Assembly (NCBI RefSeq): GCF_017302985.1
Contig: NZ_JAFIMU010000004.1
Location: 310,001 to 374,000 of the forward strand
DNA length: 64,000 bases
Source: Corallococcus macrosporus
Lineage (GTDB): Bacteria > Myxococcota > Myxococcia > Myxococcales > Myxococcaceae
Direction of reading: 5' to 3'
Shown one piece after another: positions 1 through 8,910 of the stretch. The stretch's first letter is position 1; each line of letters opens with the position of its first letter. A program made the position numbers and the translations under genes. The notes beneath the pieces are model-generated. The model saw only the letters and a list, made by a program, of their open reading frames with translations. It was not told the DNA's origin and searched no databases.

Positions 1-856
1 GGTCATCATCGACGCGGACCTTCCGGACGGCGACGGCTTCAGCCTCTGCGGCGTGCTCCGGGCGGATGCGCGGTCCGCGCACCTGCCGGTGCTGCTGGTG
101 GCGCGGCACCCGGAGGAGTTCCACCGCGACCTGGCCGCGGGCGTGGGCGCGGACGAATACCTGGTGGAGCCGGTGGACGCGCGCGACGTGGCGGTGCTCG
201 CGCGGCTCAAGGCGGGGCGGCGCGGCGAGGAGGACGTCTACGACGCGCACACCACGACGCTGCCCCTGGTGGGGCTGGTGCGCGCGCTGCTGTCCGGCGT
301 GCGCTCCGGACGCGTGGTGCTGGCGGAGGACACCGGCGCCTTCGTCTTCCGCCACGGCCAGGTGGTGGACGCGAGCTTCCACGGCGAGCGCGGCAGCCTC
401 GCGTTCCGGCGCCTGCTGTGCTTCGGCGCGGGCGAGTACACGGTGACGTTCGGCCCGGAGCTGCAGCGGGGCAGCTTCTCCCTGGACCGCGCCTTCCTGT
501 GCGAGCAGCTGGAGCCCGGCCTGGAGCGCTTCGAGCAACTGCGCGTGAAGGGGCTGCCCCTGGCGGCGCGGCTCACGGTGGACTTCAACCGGCTGGCGCG
601 CGAGCTGCCCTCGCTCCCTGAAGACGTGGAGCAGGTGGTGCGCCTCTTCGATGGCCGGCGCACCGTGCGCGCGATGCTGCTGGAGTGCCGCTTCCCGGAG
701 GCGCTGGCCTACGAGGCGGCCACCCGCCTGTTCATGCTGGGCGTGCTGGTGCCCGCCATCCTGGTGGAGGAGCGCGAGCGCGCCCGGGAGTCTGCGGGGC
801 CGCCCCGCCTGTTCGAGCCCGTCCTGGCGCCCGACTCGGAGCCGGACGCGTCGTAG
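1..856 (+). CDS. Response-regulator receiver plus DUF4388 (PATAN) protein, 5' end missing
   Basis: The reading frame is open from base 2, so the true start lies before the window. The first visible residues read VIIDADLPDGDG, the phospho-acceptor loop of a CheY-like receiver, followed by a GADEYLVEPV segment typical of the last receiver strand. From about codon 75 a DUF4388/PATAN-like region begins (LVGLVRALLSGVRSGRVVL, then FRHGQVVDASF). The family is common in myxobacteria and is thought to couple receivers to protein interactions. Target and partner kinase cannot be read here. The stop is 87 bp before yebC. Confidence 0.8.
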   Translation, partial: VIIDADLPDGDGFSLCGVLRADARSAHLPVLLVARHPEEFHRDLAAGVGADEYLVEPVDARDVAVLARLKAGRRGEEDVYDAHTTTLPLVGLVRALLSGVRSGRVVLAEDTGAFVFRHGQVVDASFHGERGSLAFRRLLCFGAGEYTVTFGPELQRGSFSLDRAFLCEQLEPGLERFEQLRVKGLPLAARLTVDFNRLARELPSLPEDVEQVVRLFDGRRTVRAMLLECRFPEALAYEAATRLFMLGVLVPAILVEERERARESAGPPRLFEPVLAPDSEPDAS

Positions 857-943
857 GGGTTTGACTCGGGCGGCCTGCTCGGGGCACAAGGCCGGGAGCG
901 CCACGGGCTGAACGCCCGTCCACCCCTCGCCGAAGCCGCCGCC

Positions 944-1693
944 ATGTCCGGTCACAACCGATGGTCGAAACTCAAGCGCCGCAACGCCGTCCTGGGCGTG
1001 GCCAAGGGCAAGCTCTACTCCAAGGCCATCAAGGAGATGACCGTCGCCGCGCGGCTGGGCGGGGGTGACCCGGCCAGCAACGCCCGCCTGCGCGTGGCCG
1101 TGGCCCAGGCGCGCGAGTCGAACATCCCGCGCGACACCATCGAGCGCGCCATCAAGAAGGGCACGGGCGAGCTGGCCGGCGAGGCCTACGAAGAGGTGAC
1201 GTACGAGGGCTACGGCCCCGGCGGCGTCGCGCTCATCATCGAGTGCCTCACCGACAACCGGAACCGCTCCGCCAGCGACGTGCGAAATCTCCTGGGCAAC
1301 TACGGCGGGAACATGGGTGCGGAAGGCGCCGTGGGCTGGATGTTCCACAAGAAGGGCGTCATCACCGTGAAGCCCGGCCCCACCGAGGACCAGGTGATGG
1401 AGAAGGCCCTGGACGCGGGCGCCGAGGACGTCGTGGACCAGGGGCCGGACGGCTTCGAGGTGCGCACCGCCCCGGCGGACCTGCACGCGGTGGGCGCGAA
1501 GCTGGAGGCCGCCGGCCTGCCCCTGGGCGAACAGAAGTGGACCTTCGTGCCGCAGAACACCGTGAAGGTGGAAGGCGACAACGCGAAGCGCCTGTTGAAG
1601 CTGATGGACGCGCTCGACGACAACGACGACGTGCAGCACGTGCACGCGAACTTCGAAATCGACGAGTCCCTGATGGAGTCGCTGTCCACGTAA
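944..1693 (+). CDS. yebC: YebC/PmpR-family protein
   Basis: 249 residues, normal family length. The start is diagnostic of the family: MSGHNRWSKLKRRN, then an AARLGGGDPASN block and GNMGAEGAVGWMF in the second domain. YebC proteins have long been annotated as transcriptional regulators; some members act in translation, helping ribosomes at difficult sequences. Which role applies here cannot be told from sequence. It sits directly upstream of ruvC, a gene order seen in many bacteria, and is probably cotranscribed with ruvCA. Confidence 0.95.
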   Translation: MSGHNRWSKLKRRNAVLGVAKGKLYSKAIKEMTVAARLGGGDPASNARLRVAVAQARESNIPRDTIERAIKKGTGELAGEAYEEVTYEGYGPGGVALIIECLTDNRNRSASDVRNLLGNYGGNMGAEGAVGWMFHKKGVITVKPGPTEDQVMEKALDAGAEDVVDQGPDGFEVRTAPADLHAVGAKLEAAGLPLGEQKWTFVPQNTVKVEGDNAKRLLKLMDALDDNDDVQHVHANFEIDESLMESLST

Positions 1694-1726
1694 GGCCCTG
1701 ACGGGCGCGTGGGAAAGGAACGGCCG

Positions 1727-2308
1727 GTGCGCGTGCTCGGCGTGGACCCTGGCAGCCGCTTCATGGGCTTCGGGGTGGTGGAGGAGAAGAAGGGCCGGCT
1801 CGTGCACCTGGGCCACGGCGTCATCAAGGTCGTGGAGTCCGCGCCCCTCGCGGAGCGCCTGAAGGACCTGCACGCCGCCCTGAGCGCCGCGCTCCAGCGC
1901 TACCAGCCGGAGGCCGTGGCCGTGGAAGGCCTCTTCACCTTCCGCAACGCCCGAAGCGCCCTGGTGCTGGGCCACGCGCGCGGCGTGGCGCTGCTGGCCG
2001 CGGCGCAGGCGGGCCTGCCCGTGCACGAGTACGCCCCCGCGAGCGTGAAGAAGTCCGTGGGCGCGAGCGGCGCGGGCAACAAGGACGCGGTGGCGCGCAT
2101 GGTGCGCACGCTGCTCGGCGTGGACGAGGCGACGCTGGAGCGCGCGGATGCCAGCGACGCGCTCGCCGTCGCGCTGTGCCACCTGAACCAGTTCCGCGTG
2201 GGCATGCCCCGCGCCAGCGCGCCCGGCAACGGCAAGCGCAAGGGGGCCGCGTCGGTGCTCGCGGACCGCCTGTCGTCCGCCTACCAGCGCCCGGAGGCCC
2301 GCCGATGA
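1727..2308 (+). CDS. ruvC: Holliday junction resolvase RuvC
   Basis: 193 residues from the GTG at 1727. An in-frame GTG at 1709 exists, but the only good ribosome site (GGAAAGGA, 1712-1719) lies between the two and serves 1727; that start also gives the canonical N-terminus VRVLGVDPGSR. The four acidic catalytic residues are in place: D7, E67 (AVEGLF), D141 and D144 (RADASDALAVA). RuvC nicks four-way junctions moved by RuvAB during recombinational repair. Its stop overlaps the ruvA start in ATGA, so the two are translationally coupled. Confidence 0.96.
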   Translation: MRVLGVDPGSRFMGFGVVEEKKGRLVHLGHGVIKVVESAPLAERLKDLHAALSAALQRYQPEAVAVEGLFTFRNARSALVLGHARGVALLAAAQAGLPVHEYAPASVKKSVGASGAGNKDAVARMVRTLLGVDEATLERADASDALAVALCHLNQFRVGMPRASAPGNGKRKGAASVLADRLSSAYQRPEARR

Positions 2309-2919
2309 TCGCCCGGTTGCGTGGCAACGTGTTGGAGAAGGGCGCGGAGGACGCCGTCGTCGACGTGAACGGCGTGGGCTACCGCGTGAACCTGTCCACC
2401 GTGTCGCTGGGGAAGCTGCCCGCGGACGGCCAGCCGGTGGACCTCCGCATCCGCACCGTGGTGCGCGAGGACGCCTTCGAGCTCTTCGGCTTCCTCTCCC
2501 CGCAGGAGGAGGAGCTCTTCCAGTTGCTCAACACCGTGTCCCGCGTCGGCCCGCGCATGGCCCTGGGCGTGATGTCCGGCATGGAGGTGGGCGAGCTCAT
2601 CGCGGCGCTGTCTCGCGGTGAGACGGCCCGGCTCGCGAAGATCCACGGCGTGGGCAAGAAGACCGCGGAGCGGCTCGTGCTGGAGCTCAAGGAGAAGGTG
2701 CGCAACCTCCACTCGGAGGGCATCGCGCGCGGCACCACGCCCCGCGCGCCCGTCACCTCCGGCAACAAGTCCGACCTCGTCTCCGCGCTGCTCAACCTGG
2801 GCTACAAGCAGCCCCAGGCGGAGAAGGCCGCGGACGTCGTCATCGAGCGGCTGGGCCCGGACGCCACCTTCCAGGCCCTCTTCCGCGAAGCCCTCAAGTC
2901 CCTGCGCTCCACGCCGTGA
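2305..2919 (+). CDS. ruvA: Holliday junction helicase subunit RuvA
   Basis: 204 residues. Start ATG at 2305 overlaps the ruvC stop (ATGA). The N-terminal OB domain begins MIARLRGNVLEKG; helix-hairpin-helix motifs follow (SRVGPRMALGVMSG and IHGVGKKTAERLVLELK), and the C-terminal UBA-like domain that contacts RuvB is present (VSALLNLGYKQPQAEKA). RuvA binds the junction and loads the RuvB motor. The partner ruvB lies about 3 kb downstream rather than adjacent. Confidence 0.96.
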   Translation: MIARLRGNVLEKGAEDAVVDVNGVGYRVNLSTVSLGKLPADGQPVDLRIRTVVREDAFELFGFLSPQEEELFQLLNTVSRVGPRMALGVMSGMEVGELIAALSRGETARLAKIHGVGKKTAERLVLELKEKVRNLHSEGIARGTTPRAPVTSGNKSDLVSALLNLGYKQPQAEKAADVVIERLGPDATFQALFREALKSLRSTP

Positions 2920-2926
2920 CTCCCGG

Positions 2927-2962
2927 ACACCGCCTTGCCCTCCAGGGCAAGACGCGGTGTTT
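2927..2962 (+). terminator. Hairpin after ruvA
   Basis: Inner stem CTTGCCCT/AGGGCAAG (2934-2941 with 2944-2951) and outer stem ACACCGC/GCGGTGT (2927-2933 with 2954-2960), followed by a short TTT. It is placed eight bases past the ruvA stop and most likely ends the yebC-ruvCA transcript. A second hairpin, GCGAACGG/CCGTTCGC (3032-3039 with 3045-3052), lies in the same gap and has no assigned role. Confidence 0.6.
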
Positions 2963-3205
2963 CCGGGGCTGGGAAATCCTCGGAAAATACGCGCAACTCT
3001 TTTTCCCGTATGACTCCGCGGACATCCCCCGGCGAACGGTTCTTCCGTTCGCTGGACGGCATCCGCCACTCCACGCCGCTCACGGCCTGACAGTGCTGGG
3101 CCATCCTGGCCGGCCATGAGCTGGCTCATTCCGCTGAAAACATCAATTTCCAGCGCAGGTGCGGTGACTCCGAAAGGATCCTGCCGCCCCGAGGAGGCGT
3201 GTGTG

Positions 3206-4699
3206 ATGGCGGCGTGGCGTGGTGTTCCGGTCCTCGTGCTGCTGCTCTCCGGCGTCTTCTTCGGGGTGGGGTGTGGCGCGGCGGACGGTGAGGCCGGGGT
3301 GGCGTGGGGCAGGGCGTCGGTGGCGATGGAGGACGCGGTGGACGCGGTGGCTTCCGAAGCACCGCAGCCGTGTGGTCCGTCCGCGCGGCCCGTGGGCGAC
3401 CTGCGTGCCGGCGCGGAGGGCAGCGCGCCGGAGCTGCTGGTGGAGGTGGACGGGCGCGTCTTCTACGGCGCGGATGACGGCGTGACGGGCAGCGAGCTGT
3501 GGGTGACGGACGGGCGCGACACGGACTCGCGCCGGGTGAAGGACCTGCGGCCCGGGGCGTATGGCAGCACGCCGCGCTTCCTCACGCGGATGGGCGGGCG
3601 GCTGTTCTTCGTCGCGGACGACGGGGTGAGCGGGCCGGAGCTGTGGCGGAGCGACGGCACCGAGGCGGGCACGGTGCTGGTGGCGGACCTGCGGCCCGGA
3701 GCGCAGGGCAGCGCGCCGGACGGGCTGCGGGTGGTGGGCTCGCGGCTGTACTTCACCGCGGATGACGGCGTGCACGGCCGCGAGCTGTGGAGCACCGACG
3801 GCACGGCGCGGGGCACGCAGCTCACGCAGGAGTTCGCGCCCGGGCCCGGCTCCCTGTTCCTGGACGACCTCACGGAGTGGAACGGGAAGCTGGCGCTGGT
3901 GGCGTACGGCGACACGGTGACGCTCTGGGTGTTGGACGTCGGCACCGGAACCTCGCGAGCGCTCTTCCGGGGCACGGCCTGGACGGCGCTCTTCGCGCTG
4001 ACGCCCGCGGGGAGCGACCGCCTCTTCTTCCTCGTGGACGCGGGCTGGGGGGAGGCGGACCTCTGGGTGACGCGGGGCCAGCCCCTCACCACGTTCCCGC
4101 TGCGCCACTTCGAAGGGGACTACCCGTCGGAGCTCACGCCGCTGGGCGGCAGCGTGTACTTCATGGCCGGCGCGGAGGGCTTCTTCGGCGAACCCGGCGA
4201 CATGCTTCACGGCGGTGAGCTGTGGAGGAGCGACGGCACGCCCCTGGGCACGCGCATGGTGAAGGACGTGTGGCCGGGGCCCGAGGGCTCGCAGCCCTCC
4301 GGGCTGACGGTGATGAACGGGCGGCTGTACTTCGCGGCGGATGACGGCGTGCACGGCCGCGAGCCGTGGAGAAGCGACGGCACCGCGCAGGGCACGGGGC
4401 TCGTGCAGGACCTGGAACCGGGCCCGGTGGGCAGCGCCCCCATGGCCTTCGTCGTGACGGACGGGTGGCTCTTCTTCTCCGCGATGACGGCCGACCGGGG
4501 CCGCGAGGGCTGGTACTCCAACGGCGCCCCGGGCCACGTGGAACCCATGCGCGACATCGCGCCCGCGGGGCTCCACGCGAATCCGCGCGGGTTCGTGCGC
4601 GCGGGCGGGAACGTCTTCTTCCTGGCCAGCACGCCGGTCCACGGCGAGGAGCCCTGGACGCTGCCGTTCCTCCCCGCGGCCTACTGCAGCCCCCGCTAG
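3206..4699 (+). CDS. ELWxxDGT-repeat lipoprotein
   Basis: 497 residues from ATG 3206, chosen because GAGGAGG (3191-3197) sits 8 nt upstream; an in-frame ATG at 3116 lacks such a site. A signal peptide ends in a lipobox-like GVGC (Cys 23), so the product is probably an outer-membrane or exported lipoprotein. The body is repeats of the ELWxxDGT type: ELWVTDGRD, ELWRSDGTEAG, ELWSTDGTARG, ELWRSDGTPLG, EPWRSDGTAQG, with FxADDGVHGRE between them, suggesting a beta-propeller. Function of this family is unknown. It interrupts the ruvCA-ruvB neighbourhood and is convergent with the next gene. Confidence 0.88.
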   Translation: MAAWRGVPVLVLLLSGVFFGVGCGAADGEAGVAWGRASVAMEDAVDAVASEAPQPCGPSARPVGDLRAGAEGSAPELLVEVDGRVFYGADDGVTGSELWVTDGRDTDSRRVKDLRPGAYGSTPRFLTRMGGRLFFVADDGVSGPELWRSDGTEAGTVLVADLRPGAQGSAPDGLRVVGSRLYFTADDGVHGRELWSTDGTARGTQLTQEFAPGPGSLFLDDLTEWNGKLALVAYGDTVTLWVLDVGTGTSRALFRGTAWTALFALTPAGSDRLFFLVDAGWGEADLWVTRGQPLTTFPLRHFEGDYPSELTPLGGSVYFMAGAEGFFGEPGDMLHGGELWRSDGTPLGTRMVKDVWPGPEGSQPSGLTVMNGRLYFAADDGVHGREPWRSDGTAQGTGLVQDLEPGPVGSAPMAFVVTDGWLFFSAMTADRGREGWYSNGAPGHVEPMRDIAPAGLHANPRGFVRAGGNVFFLASTPVHGEEPWTLPFLPAAYCSPR

Positions 4700-4718
4700 G
4701 CTTGGAGTTTGAAGCCGC

Positions 4719-5804
4719 TCAGGCCGCGCGGCGCACCGCGGGCGTGGGGTGCAGCCCGCCCGTGTTCGGCGCGGGCAGCACCACGGTGGGGCCCAGGCCC
4801 GGGGCCAGGAGGTGCGCGGTGAGCAGCGAGGACGGGTGGAAGTTCACGAACGACGCGTCATGCGCGGACGGCCCCGCGAAGAGCTTCTCCACCACCATGG
4901 ACGCGTACTGCTCCAGCGAGTCCTCGCGCGTGTTGCCGTTGAGCACCACCTCCCAGCCCATCTGCTCCGCGAAGCGGCGCACGCCGGGGATGCGCGACAA
5001 CAGCGGCGTGAAGCTCTCCGTGCTCACGCCGTTCTCGCTCACCACGAACACTTCGTTCGCGGTGGCCACCGCCAGGGACATGTTCCCCTGCGTGTGGCCG
5101 GGCGTGCTCAGCAGCGCCGCGCCCTGGCCCAGCCACGTGTCCCCGTCCAGCAGCACCACGCGCTCCTCGGGGACGTCCGTGCCGCCGGGCACGAACCACA
5201 CGTGCTGCATGGGGTGCAGGTGCTTCACCATGGTCCACTCGGCGCGCTGCACCAGCAGCTTCGCCCGGGGGAAGACGCCCGCCGAGCCGTCACCGCCCAG
5301 CCAGCCGCGCAGGTCCTGGATGTGCAGGTGGTCGAAGGCCAGGTAGTCCACGTCCGACGGCGTCAGCCCCAGCTGCTCCAGGTGGCCCTGCACCGTGCCG
5401 TGGCGGGTGGACATCACCTTGTCGGAGAGGAACGCGCCGTAGCGCTCGCGCAGCGCGCGGTAGAAGGGCGCCGCATGGCCCCGCTCGTAGTCGGTGGGGT
5501 TGAAGAGCAGGGTGCGCCGCTGGCCGGTGCCGGCCTCCGCGAACTGCACCACCTGCATGCGGTTGGTCATCATCACGTAGGGCGCCGGAGACAGCGCCGC
5601 CCCGCTGAAGGCGAACAGCGTGGGGTAGGGGAACGTGATGAGGTCGCGGGTGGCCACCGCCGCCACCGGACCCTCCCGGACGAAGGCCTCGCGCGCCTCC
5701 AGCGCGGCGCGGCGCAGCTTCTGCAGGCGGGGACCGGGCGAACGCTCGGCGCGGGCCTCGGGCAGCAGGGGCAGGGGACGGAACGGGGCGGAGGCGGAAA
5801 CCAT
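4719..5804 (-). CDS. MBL-fold metallo-hydrolase-like protein
   Basis: 361 residues. A good ribosome site (AAGGGAG, 7 nt before the ATG) supports the start. Features of the metallo-beta-lactamase fold are seen: YLAFDHLHIQD near residue 165, STPGHTQGN near 235, and a late VNFHPSS. The first metal motif reads HLHIQD, not the usual HxHxDH, so the second metal site may be altered or built from other residues. No signal peptide. Substrate unknown; lactonase-like or other hydrolase activity would be a guess. Convergent with the ELWxxDGT gene and divergent from ruvB, with 125 bp between. Confidence 0.72.
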   Translation of the reverse strand: MVSASAPFRPLPLLPEARAERSPGPRLQKLRRAALEAREAFVREGPVAAVATRDLITFPYPTLFAFSGAALSPAPYVMMTNRMQVVQFAEAGTGQRRTLLFNPTDYERGHAAPFYRALRERYGAFLSDKVMSTRHGTVQGHLEQLGLTPSDVDYLAFDHLHIQDLRGWLGGDGSAGVFPRAKLLVQRAEWTMVKHLHPMQHVWFVPGGTDVPEERVVLLDGDTWLGQGAALLSTPGHTQGNMSLAVATANEVFVVSENGVSTESFTPLLSRIPGVRRFAEQMGWEVVLNGNTREDSLEQYASMVVEKLFAGPSAHDASFVNFHPSSLLTAHLLAPGLGPTVVLPAPNTGGLHPTPAVRRAA

Positions 5805-5929
5805 GACGCGACTCCCTTCGGGCAGGGGGACAGGCCCCCTGGCTGGCCGGCCGGCGTGCCACTCCGAGTGTAGCGCCGCCAGAAGGGCAGCGACACGTGG
5901 CCCCTTCGCTGTATAGGGTCGGAATGGCG

Positions 5930-6958
5930 ATGGCGAGGAAGTCCGACGACACCCTCTCGGGAGATGTTCAGCCGGAAGACATCCGGCTGGAGGCCTCCCT
6001 GCGCCCGCGCACCTTCGACGAGTACGTGGGGCAGGGGGCGGTCGTCGAGAAGCTCAAGGTGTACGTGGCCGCGGCGAAGAGCCGGGGCGACGCGCTGGAC
6101 CACTGTCTGTTCTCCGGACCCCCGGGCCTGGGCAAGACGTCGCTCGCGCACATCATCGCGAACGAGCTGGGCGTGGGCATCCACGTCACCAGCGGCCCCG
6201 CGCTGGAGAAGAAGGGGGACCTGGCGGGCCTGCTCACCAACCTCAACGAGCGGGACATCCTCTTCATCGATGAAATCCACCGCCTCAACGCCGCCGTGGA
6301 GGAGTACCTCTACCCGGCGATGGAGGACTTCCGGCTGGACATCACCATCGACACCGGGCCCGCCGCCCGCGCGATGAAAATTGATTTGCCGCCCTTCACC
6401 CTGGTGGGCGCCACCACGCGCACGGGCCTGCTCACGTCCCCCCTGCGCGACCGCTTCCAGATCCAGGACCGCCTGGAGTACTACGAGCCGAAGTTCCTGG
6501 AGCAGATCCTCGACCGCTCCGCGCGCATCCTCGGCGTGCCCATGGACCGCGCCGCCAGCCGCGAGGTCTCCACCCGCTCGCGCGGCACGCCCCGCATCGC
6601 GAACCGCCTCTTGCGCCGCCTGCGCGACTTCGCCCAGGTGGAGGGCAACGGCCGCATCACCTACGACCTGGCGCACGACTCCCTGAGCCGCCTGGGCGTG
6701 GACGCCAGCGGCCTGGACGCGATGGACCGCAAGATCCTGCTGACCATCCTGGAGAAGTTCGGCGGCGGCCCGGTGGGCGTGGAGACCATCGCCGCGAGCG
6801 TGGGCGAGCAGCGCGACACCATCGAGGACGTCTACGAGCCCTTCCTCATGCAGGAGGGCTTCCTCATGCGCACGCCCCGCGGCCGCACCGCCACGCTGCG
6901 CACCTACCAGTACTTCAAGAAGACGCCGCCCCCCACCCCACAGGGGACCCTCTTCTAG
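5930..6958 (+). CDS. ruvB: Holliday junction branch-migration ATPase RuvB
   Basis: 342 residues from ATG 5930; ATG 5924 is also possible but lies only one base from the GGGTCGGA ribosome site. Walker A GPPGLGKT is at residues 63-70, Walker B LFIDEIH at 111-117, sensor I as [10 protein letters not shown], and the arginine-finger loop LRDRFQ follows. The C-terminal winged helix ends in the usual [13 protein letters not shown]. RuvB is the AAA+ motor of the RuvAB complex. It has its own promoter region shared with the divergent hydrolase gene, so it is likely expressed apart from ruvCA. Confidence 0.96.
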   Translation: MARKSDDTLSGDVQPEDIRLEASLRPRTFDEYVGQGAVVEKLKVYVAAAKSRGDALDHCLFSGPPGLGKTSLAHIIANELGVGIHVTSGPALEKKGDLAGLLTNLNERDILFIDEIHRLNAAVEEYLYPAMEDFRLDITIDTGPAARAMKIDLPPFTLVGATTRTGLLTSPLRDRFQIQDRLEYYEPKFLEQILDRSARILGVPMDRAASREVSTRSRGTPRIANRLLRRLRDFAQVEGNGRITYDLAHDSLSRLGVDASGLDAMDRKILLTILEKFGGGPVGVETIAASVGEQRDTIEDVYEPFLMQEGFLMRTPRGRTATLRTYQYFKKTPPPTPQGTLF

Positions 6959-6974
6959 CCCCAGCCCTTCCGCC

Positions 6975-8462
6975 ATGAGCCAAGCCTCCGCGCCCGCCGT
7001 GCCCACGGTCCTCCCCGGTTCCCGCGACTACTACGGCGACCTGATGCGCGCCTCGCAGGCCACGCGCGCGGGCTTCCTCGCGGAGAGGGAGCGCTGGCTC
7101 CGGGGCGTGCCGGTGGAGGGCCGCGAGGAGCTGCTCTTCGAGTTCGAGATGTGGCTGCGCGCCGTGGAGCGCTACTTGAACCTCCACAACTCCGTGGTGG
7201 ACGCCCGCGCCCGGCCGCTGGTCACGCGCGACTTCCACGAGGAGCTGGTGGACGTGCGCGACGCCATGGAGCGCGCGGTGCGCGTCGCCCGGCACCTGCA
7301 GGACCCGGACAGCGACCCGAAGATGGTCTTCCGCAAGTACGTGGAGACCCAGCTCGCGGATGACCGCGTGCGCCGGCTGCTGATTGAAGAAGAGCTGGAC
7401 CAGGAGACCCCGCCGGAGAGCCTCTTCGTCGTGCGCGAGGCCTTCGACGCGCTGAAGAACCTGCTCGACAACCTGCTCCAGCTGCCGCTCATCGGCCTGT
7501 CGCTGTTCCAGGACGTGGGCAAGCTGACGCTGCGGGAGATCGTCCTCAACCGCTACTTCCGCCCCTTCCGCCCGCTGGAGTTCCGCGTCGAGTACGACCG
7601 GCTTCGCTCCGTGCGCCTGCTGGATGTCCTGGGCACGCTGCCTTCCGACACGCGGCCCCTCTTCACCACCGCGTTCCTGGGCCTCTTCCGCGTGCTGCAC
7701 TACCTGACGCACGTGGACCCGGAGTCCCAGCCGCCCGTGCCGCGCCGCGTGCGCGTGCTCCTGTCGCTGGTGCGCGGGGAGGTCTCCGCCGTCGCCAGCT
7801 ACCTGCACACGGAGCTGTCCCCCAAGGCCGGCCCCAAGCACCTGCAGGCCGCCACGCTGCGCGCCGCGCGCGACCTGGCCCGGGAGACGGACCGCATCTC
7901 CCGCGATGTGCTGGTGGACCTGGACCGCGACCCCGCCGCCCCCCTGCGCGCCGCGGAGGCCTTCACCACGCTGCTGCGCCAGCAGATCGTCGCGCTGGTG
8001 GACGCGCTGTCCCCCAACGGCTCGCTGGGGGACGAGGCCTTCGCCCACCTCACCAGCGCCCAGGACGCCGCGCTGCGCCTGCGCAAGGACCTGTGGGTCT
8101 ACGCCCAGCTCTGCCGCGCCGCCGAGAGCCACCTGCGCGCGGAGGACGTCGTGGCCGCCGAGCGCGTGCTGGAGGCCCTCAAGTCGTTCCTCGACTACTT
8201 CCACGACGGCGGCTACCAGCTGCTGCGCTACGCGGACTACGACGCCTTCGACCGCTTCACCTCGCTCCTGGTGGAGCTGCCCTGGCCCCCGGAAGGCCCC
8301 GGCATCCGCAGCCGCCTGGCGGAGGACCTCCGGCGGTTCTCACAAACGCTGGAGACCACCTTCCACGCCGTCAGCCGCCGCTCGCTCCTGCAGGGCCGCG
8401 GCTTCGACCGGCCGGACGCGGAAGCCCTGCGCGATCGCTTCCTGCCGCCTTCCGGACGCTGA
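6975..8462 (+). CDS. Conserved hypothetical helical protein
   Basis: 495 residues, start 16 bp after the ruvB stop, so probably cotranscribed with it. I do not recognise a named family. The sequence is almost entirely predicted-helical with many Leu, Arg and acidic residues (for example FRPFRPLEFRVEYDRLRSV), no signal peptide, no clear membrane span and no nucleotide-binding motif. It is cytoplasmic by appearance. Codon use matches its neighbours, so it is a resident gene. Confidence 0.75.
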   Translation: MSQASAPAVPTVLPGSRDYYGDLMRASQATRAGFLAERERWLRGVPVEGREELLFEFEMWLRAVERYLNLHNSVVDARARPLVTRDFHEELVDVRDAMERAVRVARHLQDPDSDPKMVFRKYVETQLADDRVRRLLIEEELDQETPPESLFVVREAFDALKNLLDNLLQLPLIGLSLFQDVGKLTLREIVLNRYFRPFRPLEFRVEYDRLRSVRLLDVLGTLPSDTRPLFTTAFLGLFRVLHYLTHVDPESQPPVPRRVRVLLSLVRGEVSAVASYLHTELSPKAGPKHLQAATLRAARDLARETDRISRDVLVDLDRDPAAPLRAAEAFTTLLRQQIVALVDALSPNGSLGDEAFAHLTSAQDAALRLRKDLWVYAQLCRAAESHLRAEDVVAAERVLEALKSFLDYFHDGGYQLLRYADYDAFDRFTSLLVELPWPPEGPGIRSRLAEDLRRFSQTLETTFHAVSRRSLLQGRGFDRPDAEALRDRFLPPSGR

Positions 8463-8910
8463 CCCACCCTCCCGGTCATGATTTCCGTCAAGCCCCGGAC
8501 TCTCCGTGAGTCCCGGGCCGGCGTTTGCTTCCGGGCACTCGCCTGCGATAGAGACGCGCCCCTGTTGCGTGGGTGACACGTACTCCCGGTTGGCGCGAAA
8601 CCGTCCGGGGGTGGCGGGGTCCGAAGGATGGATTCCGGACATCGCTGTCACGGTGGGAGGAGCAGTGGTGGGTTTCCCAAGAGGGGTGTCCGCGCCCCGG
8701 TCCAGGCCGTACCCCGTCCGGGTCCCCGGTTCGCCAGCAGTTCCGGGGGGTTGGGAAGGGCCGGGGGGCCCCTCCACGCAGTCCTTGTGTCACGGCCCCG
8801 TGGCATGTTGATTGCTCCTATGTGCACCGCGTCAGACCGCGGTGGAACGGCCTGACGGGGCCATACCCCGCGTATGTCAGTACGAAGCAGTCCCTAGAGG
8901 CGACACCGAC
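8463..8910. other. 448-bp gap before lpxC
   Basis: No convincing gene. Just past the upstream stop there is an imperfect hairpin (CCCCGGACTC with GAGTCCCGGG, about 8495-8518) that may end the ruvB transcript. The remainder is GC-rich without a good coding frame and ends in the sigma-54-like promoter at 8801-8816. A long leader or small RNA cannot be excluded. Confidence 0.5.
8801..8816 (+). promoter_or_regulatory. Sigma-54-type promoter upstream of lpxC
   Basis: TGGCATGTTGATTGCT matches the -24/-12 consensus TGGCAC-N5-TTGCW with one change (C to T). The GG and GC pairs are separated by exactly 10 bases, as RpoN requires. The start of transcription would fall near 8828, about 83 nt before the lpxC start codon. 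No enhancer site was identified. Confidence 0.5.

Noticed and set aside
3143-4642. 499-codon open frame antisense to the ELWxxDGT gene
   Set aside because: Shadow of a repeat-rich gene with no ribosome site and no family motifs.
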